Shown: one piece after another, positions 32,096 to 40,719 of the stretch
Numbering within the stretch: position 1 is the stretch's first letter
Layout: each line of letters opens with the position of its first letter
Assembly (NCBI RefSeq): GCF_037190085.1
Contig: NZ_JBBCJO010000005.1
Span: forward strand, 806,001-870,000
Direction of reading: 5' to 3'
DNA from: Gemmatimonas aurantiaca
Lineage (GTDB): Bacteria; Gemmatimonadota; Gemmatimonadetes; Gemmatimonadales; Gemmatimonadaceae
DNA length: 64,000 nt
Program-made: the position numbers and the translations under genes
Notes under the pieces: model-generated
The model's input: the letters and a program-made list of their open reading frames with translations, nothing else
The model's database searches: none
Told to the model about the DNA's origin: nothing

Positions 32096-33489
32096 GTGGC
32101 CCCGGATTCCTTCGGGACGACTGGGAAGCGGAAGGACGACGCCTCGCGCCGCTGCTGGACAGCGTGTGCGCCGTCGTGGTGGCGGCGAATGTGCCGGGTG
32201 TGGCCGCGCAGGCGGCCATCGGTATCGCCCGTATGCAGGGACAGCGGCGCCGGGTGGCCATCGCCGATCTGCTCGGTGAGTCGCCGGCGCTCGAAGCCCT
32301 GCTGACCGGCGACGATCCCCACGGGATCGCCGACAGTTTTCTCTATGGCGTGTCGCTCAACAAGATCGCGCGTCCCATGCGTGATGCGGACAATGTCTTC
32401 ATCATGCCCAGCGGCACCGAGCCGGTGGACCATGGGGCGGTGTACGCCAACGATCGCTGGCGTCGTCTGGCCGCGGGATTCCATCAGGTCGGTGCACTGC
32501 TGATCGTGGTGGCACGTCCATCCGCAGAAGGGTTTGCCGAGCTGTGTGGCTACATGGGCGCGCTCATGCCGGTGGGTGACACGGTATTCCCCACCCCGCC
32601 GGGCATTCCGCTCATCGCGGCCCCGCCTCCGCCACCCCCGGCTCCCGAGCCCCCGCCGCCGCCCAAACGCGAGAGTGCGCGACGCGCCCGTGAAGCAGCG
32701 CAGCAGGACGAGGCCGGCCGACGCAATCGCATCATCGCACTGGTCCTCGTGCTGGGCGCGATCGCCATTGCCGTGGGAGCCATGTGGCCGCAGATGTTGA
32801 GTCGGCTGCCCGCGCCAGTGCTGGAACTGCTGAGACCCGGCACCACCGTGGACAGCACGGCGACGATCGTCCCTCCGACGCCGATGGACAGCGCGCCGCG
32901 TCCCGACTCCACGCGACCCGGTCAGACACCCGGCACCGACAGCGGGGGCCTCGTGTCCGACAGTCTGTCGGTACCAACCGCGCCGCCTTCGCCACCGCTC
33001 TCGGTCGACAACACGGCCGACAGCGCCGCGGCCGCGCGGTATGCGGTGTATTTCGCCACGGCCAACACACGGGCCGCCGCGATGCCCGATGCAAAAGTGC
33101 GCGCGCTCGAAGCAGTGGCCCTCTCGCCGGTGGTGGAGAGTGGTGAGCAGTGGTATCGCGTGACCGTGGGCGCCACGGCTTTCAGGCCGGAAGCCGAAGC
33201 GTTGCTCGCGCGATTGCGATCACAGAAAGTCATCGGCGCGGGGAGCATCGTCTCCGTGCCGTATGCATTGCGCCTCGAGACGCGGGTGACACCGGCGCTG
33301 GTGCCGACGCGTCTGGCGGCGTTGAGTACGCGTGGCATCATGGCCTATGCGCTGCGTCAGACCGACGGCAGCGTCTCGGTCTACACCGGCGCGTTCGAAT
33401 CACCGACGCAGGCCTCGGCGCTTGCGGATTCCTTGCGCGCGGTCGGTGTGGCGCCCGTGCTGGCTTATCGAACCGGGAGAGGGTTCTAG
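32092..33489 (+). CDS. Degenerate CpsD/MinD-like ATPase domain with TM and SPOR repeats
   Basis: 465 aa. Residues ~25-165 follow the strand order of a ParA/MinD/BY-kinase fold (VCAVVVAANVPGVAAQAA, RRRVAIADLLG, DNVFIMPSGTEP, GALLIVVARPS), but the Walker A GKS/T is replaced by VPGVAAQ, so ATP binding is unlikely. A Pro-rich stretch and a basic helix precede one membrane segment (about 222-242). The outer part has a Ser/Thr/Pro linker and two SPOR-like repeats (QWYRVTVGATAFRPEAEALL and VSVYTGAFESPTQASALADSL). The stop shares a base with the smc start. It could bridge cytoplasmic SMC to the septal wall; this is inference. Confidence 0.72.
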   Translation: MSGPGFLRDDWEAEGRRLAPLLDSVCAVVVAANVPGVAAQAAIGIARMQGQRRRVAIADLLGESPALEALLTGDDPHGIADSFLYGVSLNKIARPMRDADNVFIMPSGTEPVDHGAVYANDRWRRLAAGFHQVGALLIVVARPSAEGFAELCGYMGALMPVGDTVFPTPPGIPLIAAPPPPPPAPEPPPPPKRESARRAREAAQQDEAGRRNRIIALVLVLGAIAIAVGAMWPQMLSRLPAPVLELLRPGTTVDSTATIVPPTPMDSAPRPDSTRPGQTPGTDSGGLVSDSLSVPTAPPSPPLSVDNTADSAAAARYAVYFATANTRAAAMPDAKVRALEAVALSPVVESGEQWYRVTVGATAFRPEAEALLARLRSQKVIGAGSIVSVPYALRLETRVTPALVPTRLAALSTRGIMAYALRQTDGSVSVYTGAFESPTQASALADSLRAVGVAPVLAYRTGRGF

Positions 33490-36400
33490 TGCGTTTGACG
33501 AAGCTCGAAGTCCATGGCTTCAAGGCATTTGCCGATCATCTGGAGTTTGTGTTCGAACGTGGCGTGACCGCCATCGTCGGTCCCAACGGATCCGGCAAGT
33601 CGAACGTGTCCGACGCGGTGCGCTGGGTACTCGGCGAACAGCGCGCGCGTGCCATGCGTGGCGCCAAGATGGAAGACGTCATCTTCCATGGATCGTCGGC
33701 CCGCAAGCCGGTGAACATGGCGGAAGTCTCGCTGCACTTCGACAACACCGAAGGCGAACTGCCCATTCCATTCAAGGAAGTGGTGATCACGCGCCGGTTG
33801 TTGCGTTCGGGTGAGAGCGAGTATCTGCTCAACCGCGCGCCCTGTCGTCTGCGCGACATTCAGGATCTGGTGCGGGGCACGGGGCTGGGCGCGGACTCCG
33901 GCGTGGTCATCGAAAGCAAGATGATCGACGCGCTGTTGTCCGATCGCCCGGACGATCGCCGTGAACTGTTCGAGGAAGCGGCCGGCGTGGGTCTCTATCG
34001 CGACCGGCGCCGCAGTGCCGAGCGTCGTCTCGAGGAAACGACGGTCGACCTCGCGCGTCTCGACGATCTCATCGCCGAAGTGCAGAGCCAGGTGCGCTCG
34101 CTCGCCCGGCAGCGCCGTCGGGCCGAGCGACATGCCGAACTGACGGCGCGGCGTTTTCAGGTGGAGATCTCGCTGGCCACCCGCGAGATGGCCGCCTGGC
34201 GTGACGAACTCGAAGCGCTGGATGGTCGTCTCACCGAACTCCGTGGTGACGTGCCCGGCGCCGAGGAAGCGATCGCCGCCGCCGAATTGCAGCGGGAAGA
34301 AGCCCACATGGCCCGCTCCACGGCGGAGGCCAGTCGTCTCGAACTGGCGCGCCTGGCGGCCGAACAGCGCGAGAAGACGCAGAAGCTCGAACGTGAACTC
34401 GCCGTCTCCGAGGAGCGTCAGCGCAGCACCACCATGCGCCGGCAACGGGCGGAAGAAGAGCGCAAGGAGAACGAGGCGTTCGGCCGTCGTCTGCGCGAGG
34501 ATCGGGAGCGGGCCGCGACGGACCGCACCACTCTCGAGCAGGAAGTGCGGGATGCCGGCGAGGCGCTGCAGGAACGACTCGCCGCCGAACAGACCGCGCG
34601 TGAAGGCGTGCAGCGTGAACGGTCCGTGCTCGATCAGCTGGAACGGCAGGTGCGGGAACATCGGGACCAGGCCCGCCGGCTGGAGCTCGACCGTGACGGC
34701 GCGTCGCGGGAACAGATGGAAACCGAACAGCGTCGTGACGCGCTCGATCTCGAGCGGCAGACGCTGGTGGATACGCTCGAAGCCATCGAACGGGAATTGC
34801 TCACCGCCCGTGAACAGGTGAGCATCTCGCAGGCGGCCGCGCAGGACGCGCTCGACGCGCTCGAAGGCGCGCGTCTGGCCGCCGCGACCGCACGCACGGC
34901 CGACGCCGAGTCGCGCAGTGCGCTCGCCAGTGCGGTCGAAGTGCGCACGCAACTGGAAGGCCGCATGAATGCGCTCGCCGCACTCGAGCGCGAGCGTGTG
35001 GGTCTGGCACCGTCCAGTGCCCGGCTGCTCAAGGAGCGGGCACGGTTCGGTGACGGCGCCATTCTCGGACCGCTCACCGACTTCGTCACCGCCGATGGCG
35101 AGGCCGCGCGACTCGTGGAGCGGTACCTCGGCGCCACCATGCACGCCATTGTCGTGCGCGACGCGGAAGCGGCCGCCGCGGTGCGTCGCTGGCACACCGA
35201 AACACAGCCCGGACCGCTGCTGCTGCTTCCGCTGGATGTCGTCACCGAGCTGGGCGCGGATGCAGGCACCGAGAGCGGTGCCCTGGCCGGCAGTGTGCAG
35301 GCCAGTGGCCCGACGTCGCGCTGGGTACGCGCGCTGCTCGGCAAGGTGCGTGCACTCGACAGCGGCGAGGCATTCGTCGACGAACATGGTGCGGTGTTCC
35401 TGCCCGGTACGGCCACCGGTCCCGGTCCGCTGCAGCGTCGTGCCGAACTCAATCGGCTCGAGTCCGATCTTGCCGCCGCCGATGCGCGGCGCGAAGAGGC
35501 CGCACTAACCGCCGAAGCCGCGCGGCTCGCGCTGGGCGAAGCGGAACGTGCGCAGCAGGCCGCCACGGAAGGTCATAACCGCGCGCAGCAGGAAGCGCGT
35601 CGCGCCACCGAAGTACGGCAGGAAGTGGAGCGTCGCCGCGAGCGCGCCGAGCGGGAACTGGCGCAGAGCAACACCCTCGCGGAACGGCTGGTGACGCGCT
35701 TGCAGGAGCTCGAGCAGCGCATGCAGCAGCTCGCGCAGCAGGCCGAGGCGTTGCATGCACGCGCCGGTGAAGCGGACAGCGATATCGATCAGGCGCGTGA
35801 AGCGCTGGCCGTCGCCGAACGGGAGCAGGAGCAGGCCCGCGAGGCGCGTGCGACCTGGCAGGTAGCGCAGGCCCAGGCACAGGCACGGTTGTCGGTGGCC
35901 ATCGATCGCGAAAAGCGACTGTCGGAAGAAGACAGCACGGCCGCCGCGCGCCTGGAATCACTGGCCCGTGAGTTGTCGACCCTGTCGGATGCCGATCAGC
36001 ATCTCGCGCAGCAGCTCGATGCCTGGCGCGCGGAACTCGATACGGAACGCAAGACGTTGGCCGACGCCGATGGCCGTCTCGCTGAAGCGGAGCGGGCCGT
36101 GGCGGCGGCAAATGCCGCGCTCGACACCTGTGAAACCGCACTCGACGAGGCACGCCGCCGCTCGAGCGCGCTCGGCGAACAGTTGCACGGTGCCCAGCTC
36201 CGGCATACGGAACTGTCGGGACGGCGTGAAGCCATCCGTCAACGTCTCGAAACCGAATGGCGTCGTTCGCTCGACGACCTGCTCGCAGGATTCGAGGAAC
36301 TGGATGTTCCCACCGACGATCTGCGCGTGGAAGCCACGCAACTTCGCACGTCGCTCGATGAACTCGGACCGGTGAATCCGCTGGCCATCGAGGAACACGA

Positions 36401-37085
36401 AGAAGAGCAGCGTCGTCTCGAGTTCCTCACGGCGCAGCGCAACGATCTCGTCGCGGCCAAGCAATCGTTGCATCAGGCCATTCGCGAGATCGACAGCACG
36501 GCGCGCGAACTGTTCCTGGCCACGTTCGCGCAGGTACGCGAGAATTTCCGGCAGATCTTCCTGCGCATGTTCGGCGGCGGCGAGTGCGATCTGCGGCTGG
36601 AGAACCCCGATGCGCCGCTGGATTGCGACATCGAAATCCACGCGTCGCCGCGTGGCAAGAAGACGCAGCGCATCCATCTGCTTTCCAGCGGCGAACGCGC
36701 GCTGGTCGCGCTCTCCCTGCTCTTCGGCATCTTCCTCACCAAGCCGAGCCCCTTCTGTCTCATGGACGAAGTGGACGCGCCGCTCGACGATCAGAACATC
36801 GGTCGTTTCGTGAAGATGCTGAACGACTTCAAGTCACGCACGCAGTTCATCGTCATCACGCACAACCCGCGCACCACATCGGAGGCCGCCGATGCGGTGT
36901 ACGGTGTGACCATGCAGGAACCGGGTGTGTCGTCGATCGTGAGCGTGCGATTGCGCAACGGGCCCGCGGTGGATGAAAGCGCCGGTCGTGTCGATCCCGC
37001 GGACGATCAGGTCGATGATCCGATTGCCGATCCGGTCGACGATCAGGTGGGCGATCCATCCGACGCGGAACCCTCGCCGGCATGA
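33489..37085 (+). CDS. smc: Chromosome segregation protein SMC
   Basis: 1198 aa from GTG 33489, overlapping the upstream TAG by one base. Walker A GPNGSGKS at 31-38; long coiled coils; a hinge at roughly 515-660 (FGDGAILGPLTDFV, YLGATMHAIVVRD); signature motif LLSSGERALVALSLLF at about 1064 (first Gly of the usual LSGGE is Ser); Walker B CLMDEVDAPLDD at about 1088. It organises and condenses the chromosome with ScpAB. The C-terminal ~30 residues are an unusual acidic tail built of repeated Asp-Pro/Asp-Asp-Gln-Val units. ScpA/ScpB genes are not nearby. Embedded in an operon of envelope proteins. Confidence 0.96.
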   Translation: MRLTKLEVHGFKAFADHLEFVFERGVTAIVGPNGSGKSNVSDAVRWVLGEQRARAMRGAKMEDVIFHGSSARKPVNMAEVSLHFDNTEGELPIPFKEVVITRRLLRSGESEYLLNRAPCRLRDIQDLVRGTGLGADSGVVIESKMIDALLSDRPDDRRELFEEAAGVGLYRDRRRSAERRLEETTVDLARLDDLIAEVQSQVRSLARQRRRAERHAELTARRFQVEISLATREMAAWRDELEALDGRLTELRGDVPGAEEAIAAAELQREEAHMARSTAEASRLELARLAAEQREKTQKLERELAVSEERQRSTTMRRQRAEEERKENEAFGRRLREDRERAATDRTTLEQEVRDAGEALQERLAAEQTAREGVQRERSVLDQLERQVREHRDQARRLELDRDGASREQMETEQRRDALDLERQTLVDTLEAIERELLTAREQVSISQAAAQDALDALEGARLAAATARTADAESRSALASAVEVRTQLEGRMNALAALERERVGLAPSSARLLKERARFGDGAILGPLTDFVTADGEAARLVERYLGATMHAIVVRDAEAAAAVRRWHTETQPGPLLLLPLDVVTELGADAGTESGALAGSVQASGPTSRWVRALLGKVRALDSGEAFVDEHGAVFLPGTATGPGPLQRRAELNRLESDLAAADARREEAALTAEAARLALGEAERAQQAATEGHNRAQQEARRATEVRQEVERRRERAERELAQSNTLAERLVTRLQELEQRMQQLAQQAEALHARAGEADSDIDQAREALAVAEREQEQAREARATWQVAQAQAQARLSVAIDREKRLSEEDSTAAARLESLARELSTLSDADQHLAQQLDAWRAELDTERKTLADADGRLAEAERAVAAANAALDTCETALDEARRRSSALGEQLHGAQLRHTELSGRREAIRQRLETEWRRSLDDLLAGFEELDVPTDDLRVEATQLRTSLDELGPVNPLAIEEHEEEQRRLEFLTAQRNDLVAAKQSLHQAIREIDSTARELFLATFAQVRENFRQIFLRMFGGGECDLRLENPDAPLDCDIEIHASPRGKKTQRIHLLSSGERALVALSLLFGIFLTKPSPFCLMDEVDAPLDDQNIGRFVKMLNDFKSRTQFIVITHNPRTTSEAADAVYGVTMQEPGVSSIVSVRLRNGPAVDESAGRVDPADDQVDDPIADPVDDQVGDPSDAEPSPA

Positions 37086-38143
37086 GATCGGCGTGGCGCC
37101 GGTGTATCACGACGGCCCTGCTGCTGCTTGCAGCAGGGCTTGTCGTTCCTGCGCTTTCGCCACGCACATTGCAGGCTCAGGGCGTGTTTCTGGAAGGGCC
37201 GTCGGAGACCCTGCTCTCTTCGGTCACACCGACGTTCAAACTGCTGGTTGCCGATCTCGGACCCGCCCGTCCGCTGCAGATCACGCTGCAGATTTCCACG
37301 ACACCCGACTTCGTGGGCCTGGTACTCGACAGCACGTTCACGGCGATGGACACATCGCTCACCATTCAGGTGACACGACCGCTGCCGCCGCAGACCGTCG
37401 TGTTCTCACGTGTCCGTGTACGTGCGCTCGCGGGCTTCGTTTTCGAATCGGCCATTGTCGGCCCCAAGACCGTCCCGGCCTGGGTCACGCTGTTCAAACC
37501 GAACTCGCCGACTGGCGATGGTGACAGCACCCGTCGTCCATTGTTCGTCTGGTACAGTCCCCAGGTGGCGCCGGCCACCGGAGGCTGGCGGTACGATATC
37601 GAAATCCTGAGCAAAGCGACCGACCGCCCCGTCCTGGGCGTCAGTGGACTCCGGGACACGGTATTCCGGCCATCGTCGGATCTGCAGGCCAACACCTCGT
37701 ACTACTGGACGGTGCGTGCCTGGCTGCCCACGGGCGGCTCGGTGAAAGTGACCAGCCTCGGCTCGCTCGTCATCACGGACCCGGCGCTGCCCACGACCAC
37801 GTTGCTCTACCAGAATTTTCCCAATCCGTTTCCCTCGGTCACGTCCTTCAACACCTGCTTCTGGTTCGACGTGGGAGGAGCGGGTGCCGACATCACGCTG
37901 GACATTCTCGACCTGCGTGGCAACGTGGTGCGTCGCATCATCTCGTCCGATGATACCCCGCGCTTCGAAGCCGGCCGGTATGGCCGCGGACAACCGGGCG
38001 CGGAAAGCAACTGCGACGGCCGCTTCATCTGGGATGGCACGGCCAGCGACGGCCGGACGGTGGCGCCCGGTGTCTACATCGCGCGCTTCCGCGCCGACAA
38101 AGGCACACCGACCTTCCGTCGCATCGTGTTCCGCGGACGCTGA
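37082..38143 (+). CDS. Secreted Ig-like protein with FlgD-type C-terminal domain
   Basis: 353 aa. Signal peptide ends near TLQAQG. Two fibronectin/Ig-like regions precede LLYQNFPNPFPSVTSF, the entry motif of FlgD-like Ig domains common at the C-terminus of secreted proteins in Gemmatimonadota and related phyla; it closes with GVYIARFRADKGTPTFRRIVFRGR. The start overlaps the smc stop (ATGA), so it is translated from the same mRNA. The domain could mediate sorting or surface display. No enzymatic motif is visible. Confidence 0.78.
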   Translation: MRSAWRRCITTALLLLAAGLVVPALSPRTLQAQGVFLEGPSETLLSSVTPTFKLLVADLGPARPLQITLQISTTPDFVGLVLDSTFTAMDTSLTIQVTRPLPPQTVVFSRVRVRALAGFVFESAIVGPKTVPAWVTLFKPNSPTGDGDSTRRPLFVWYSPQVAPATGGWRYDIEILSKATDRPVLGVSGLRDTVFRPSSDLQANTSYYWTVRAWLPTGGSVKVTSLGSLVITDPALPTTTLLYQNFPNPFPSVTSFNTCFWFDVGGAGADITLDILDLRGNVVRRIISSDDTPRFEAGRYGRGQPGAESNCDGRFIWDGTASDGRTVAPGVYIARFRADKGTPTFRRIVFRGR

Positions 38144-38183
38144 CCGGGTCTCCTCATGAAACGCACGTCATGAAGCGCATGGC

Positions 38184-38942
38184 ATGAAGCTCACGACCAT
38201 CGGTACCGGCACGGCGGCCCCACACCCCACACGGGTGTCCGCGGCGCATCTCGTGGAGACGGCCGACACACGCCTCCTGCTCGATTGTGGCAGCGGCGCT
38301 GTGCATCGCATGGCACATCTCGGCGTGGCATGGCAGGACATCACGCATGTCGCGCTCACCCACTTCCACACCGACCATATCTCCGATCTGCCGCTGCTGG
38401 TGATGGGGTGGCGATGGGGACAGCTCCCGCCCCGCTCCCAGCCGGTGACCATCTACGGACCGGCCGGCACGGGCGCCCTGCTGGAACGGCTCGCCGCGGT
38501 GCACGGCGCGTGGCTGCTGGCGCCGGGTTTCCCCGTCACCGTTCGCGACATCGGCCCCGACGAAGTCATTCGATTGCCCGGCGGGGTGGAGCTGACCTGC
38601 CATCCGGTACCGCACACCCCGGAGAGCGTGGCATATTCAATCAGTGAGGGATCCCGGCGTCTCGTCTACACCGGTGACACCGGGGTGAGCGACACGCTCG
38701 GCGCATGGGCGCAGGATTGCGATCTGCTGCTGGCTGAATGCTCCCTGCCCGACACCATGGCCATTCGCGAACATCTCACGCCGCGACAGGTCGGGGAGTT
38801 GGCCGCGCAGGCCCGGGCACGCCGGCTCGTCCTCACGCACTTCTATCCGCCCGTCGAAGCCGTGGACATCGGCGCCGAAGTGGCGGAGCACTACGCCGGT
38901 CCCACGATCGTGGCCACCGACGGCTGGTCTACACATTTCTGA
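38184..38942 (+). CDS. Ribonuclease Z-like MBL-fold hydrolase
   Basis: 252 aa. LTHFHTDHISDL is the HxHxDH metal motif, VPHTPESVAY carries the next His, YTGDTG the bridging Asp and LTHFYPP the last His. The fold and GTGTAAPHPTR N-terminus match the RNase Z/ElaC-like branch, but it lacks the long exosite arm of tRNase Z. It may be a nuclease or a general phosphodiesterase. It lies 40 bases after the FlgD-like gene and nine before aroF. Confidence 0.85.
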   Translation: MKLTTIGTGTAAPHPTRVSAAHLVETADTRLLLDCGSGAVHRMAHLGVAWQDITHVALTHFHTDHISDLPLLVMGWRWGQLPPRSQPVTIYGPAGTGALLERLAAVHGAWLLAPGFPVTVRDIGPDEVIRLPGGVELTCHPVPHTPESVAYSISEGSRRLVYTGDTGVSDTLGAWAQDCDLLLAECSLPDTMAIREHLTPRQVGELAAQARARRLVLTHFYPPVEAVDIGAEVAEHYAGPTIVATDGWSTHF

Positions 38943-38951
38943 GGACGTGAC

Positions 38952-39980
38952 ATGCTGGTCGTGATGCAGCCCAACGCCTCTTCGTCCGAGATCGATCGGG
39001 TGTGCGAAGAGATTGCGCGTCAGGGCTTCAAGCCCCTCCCCATGCCGGGCGAAGTCCGCACGGCGATCGGTCTCCTTGGTGATGACGCCAAGGTGGATTG
39101 GTCATACATCGAGGGACTTCCCGGCGTCGCCAGCGTGCTCATCGTGCAGAAGCCCTATCGCCAGGCGTCGCGCGAATGGAAGGGCGAAAGCACCATCGTG
39201 GAGATCGCGCCGGGTGTACGGTTCGGCGGCGACGATGTGCCCGTGGTTTCTGGCCCGTGCTCGGTGGAGTCGGAGGAGCAGATCCTCACCGCGGCACGTC
39301 AGGTCCGTGCGGCCGGCGGCGCGGCGCTGCGTGGCGGGGCGTTCAAGCCACGTTCGTCGCCGTACGCCTTCCAGGGCCTGGGCAAGCAAGGATTGGAACT
39401 GCTCGCCCTCGCGCGTCGTGAAACGGGGCTCGCCATCGTCACTGAAGCGATGGACGAACGGGGCGCCGATCTCGTGGCCGAATATGCCGACTGCATTCAG
39501 ATCGGCGCGCGCAACATGCAGAACTATTCGCTGCTGCGGTACGTGGGCACACTCGGCAAGCCGGTGATGCTCAAGCGCGGCATGGCGGCGACGATCAACG
39601 ATCTGCTGCTGAGCGCGGAGTACGTGCTGGCCGAGGGCAATCCCAACGTGATCCTGTGCGAACGTGGTGTGCGCACGTTCGACAGCGCCACGCGCAATCT
39701 GTTCGATCTCACGGCCATTCCCGTGGTGCAGAAGTTCTCGCATCTGCCCATCGTCGCCGATCCGAGTCATGGCACGGGGCTGCGCGACAAGGTGATTCCG
39801 ATGGCCCGCGCGGCGGTGGCGGCCGGCGCCGATGGGATTCTCGTGGAGATGCATCCGCAGCCCGACAAGGCGCTGTCGGACGGCGCGCAGTCGCTGTACC
39901 CCGAACAGTTCGCGGAACTCGTGGTGCAGTTGCGTGCGATCGCGACGGCCATCGGACGGTCCATCACCACGCTGCCCTGA
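38952..39980 (+). CDS. aroF: 3-deoxy-7-phosphoheptulonate (DAHP) synthase, AroF/type I-beta
   Basis: 342 aa. An N-terminal ferredoxin-like regulatory (FL) domain (residues 1-70) precedes the TIM barrel, as in Thermotoga DAHP synthase. SGPCSVESEEQI, RGGAFKPRSSPYAFQG, IQIGARNMQNYSLL, LKRGMAATINDLLLSAEYVL and DPSHGTG are diagnostic. It condenses phosphoenolpyruvate and erythrose 4-phosphate, the first step of aromatic amino acid synthesis; the FL domain confers feedback control. Nine bases after the MBL gene. Confidence 0.96.
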   Translation: MLVVMQPNASSSEIDRVCEEIARQGFKPLPMPGEVRTAIGLLGDDAKVDWSYIEGLPGVASVLIVQKPYRQASREWKGESTIVEIAPGVRFGGDDVPVVSGPCSVESEEQILTAARQVRAAGGAALRGGAFKPRSSPYAFQGLGKQGLELLALARRETGLAIVTEAMDERGADLVAEYADCIQIGARNMQNYSLLRYVGTLGKPVMLKRGMAATINDLLLSAEYVLAEGNPNVILCERGVRTFDSATRNLFDLTAIPVVQKFSHLPIVADPSHGTGLRDKVIPMARAAVAAGADGILVEMHPQPDKALSDGAQSLYPEQFAELVVQLRAIATAIGRSITTLP

Positions 39981-40011
39981 ACCCGCGCGTGCGGACGGGG
40001 TATCCTCTGCC

Positions 40012-40713
40012 ATGTCGATGATGCCACAGTCCATTTCCGCATCGATCGTGACCGCCGTCACGGCCGCATTGTCGGCCACGGTGATCACGGTCGGTGCCGC
40101 GCAGGTGCAGGCGCAGAACCCGGCGGATGCGTCTTACGACCGGGTGGCCAAAGCCTGGGCGGGCACGCATACGTTGCGCGCCGATTTCGAACAGAAGATC
40201 AGCAATCCGCTGCTCGCCCGCACGGTGAACTCCAAAGGCGTGTTCCTGCAGGAGCGTCCGGGCAAGGTATCCATCACCTTCTCGCAGCCCGCGGGCGATC
40301 GTATCGTCGGCGACGGGAAATGGCTGTGGGTGTACCTGCCCAGCAGCGCCCCCGGTCAGGTGCTCAAGATGCCGGCCGACGCCGATGGGGCCGTAGTGGC
40401 CGATCTGTTGAGTCAGTTGCTCGACACACCGAAGCGGTCCTTCACCATCTCGGGCGGCGAGGTCGCACCGGTGGATGGACGTGACGCACGGCGTGTGCAG
40501 CTCGTGCCAAAAACCGCCGGCACCGTGCCGTTCCAGAAGGCCGTGCTCTGGCTCGACGACAAGGATCCTCGGCCGTTGCGCGTGCAGGTGATCGACGCGC
40601 AGGGTGTGGACCGGTCCATCACACTCACCTCGTGGACTCCCGGTGCGTCGATCGCCGCCGACGCGTTCCGCTTCACGGTGCCGAAGGGTGTGAAGGTGGC
40701 GGAGAGGCCATAG
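40012..40713 (+). CDS. lolA: Outer-membrane lipoprotein carrier protein LolA
   Basis: 233 aa from ATG 40012; signal peptide ends near QVQAQ (35). ADFEQKISNPLLARTVNSKGVFL and KVSITFSQPAGDRIVGDGKWLWVYLP are the LolA core. It ferries lipoproteins from the inner to the outer membrane; several lipoproteins are encoded in this window. The last 69 bases of the gene recur at 43949-44017. Probably the last gene of the smc-aroF transcript. Confidence 0.93.
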   Translation: MSMMPQSISASIVTAVTAALSATVITVGAAQVQAQNPADASYDRVAKAWAGTHTLRADFEQKISNPLLARTVNSKGVFLQERPGKVSITFSQPAGDRIVGDGKWLWVYLPSSAPGQVLKMPADADGAVVADLLSQLLDTPKRSFTISGGEVAPVDGRDARRVQLVPKTAGTVPFQKAVLWLDDKDPRPLRVQVIDAQGVDRSITLTSWTPGASIAADAFRFTVPKGVKVAERP

Positions 40714-40719
40714 GTCGGC

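Noticed and set aside
33486..35387. 633-codon open frame antisense to smc
   Set aside because: Shadow of the SMC coiled-coil region; no start context or family features.
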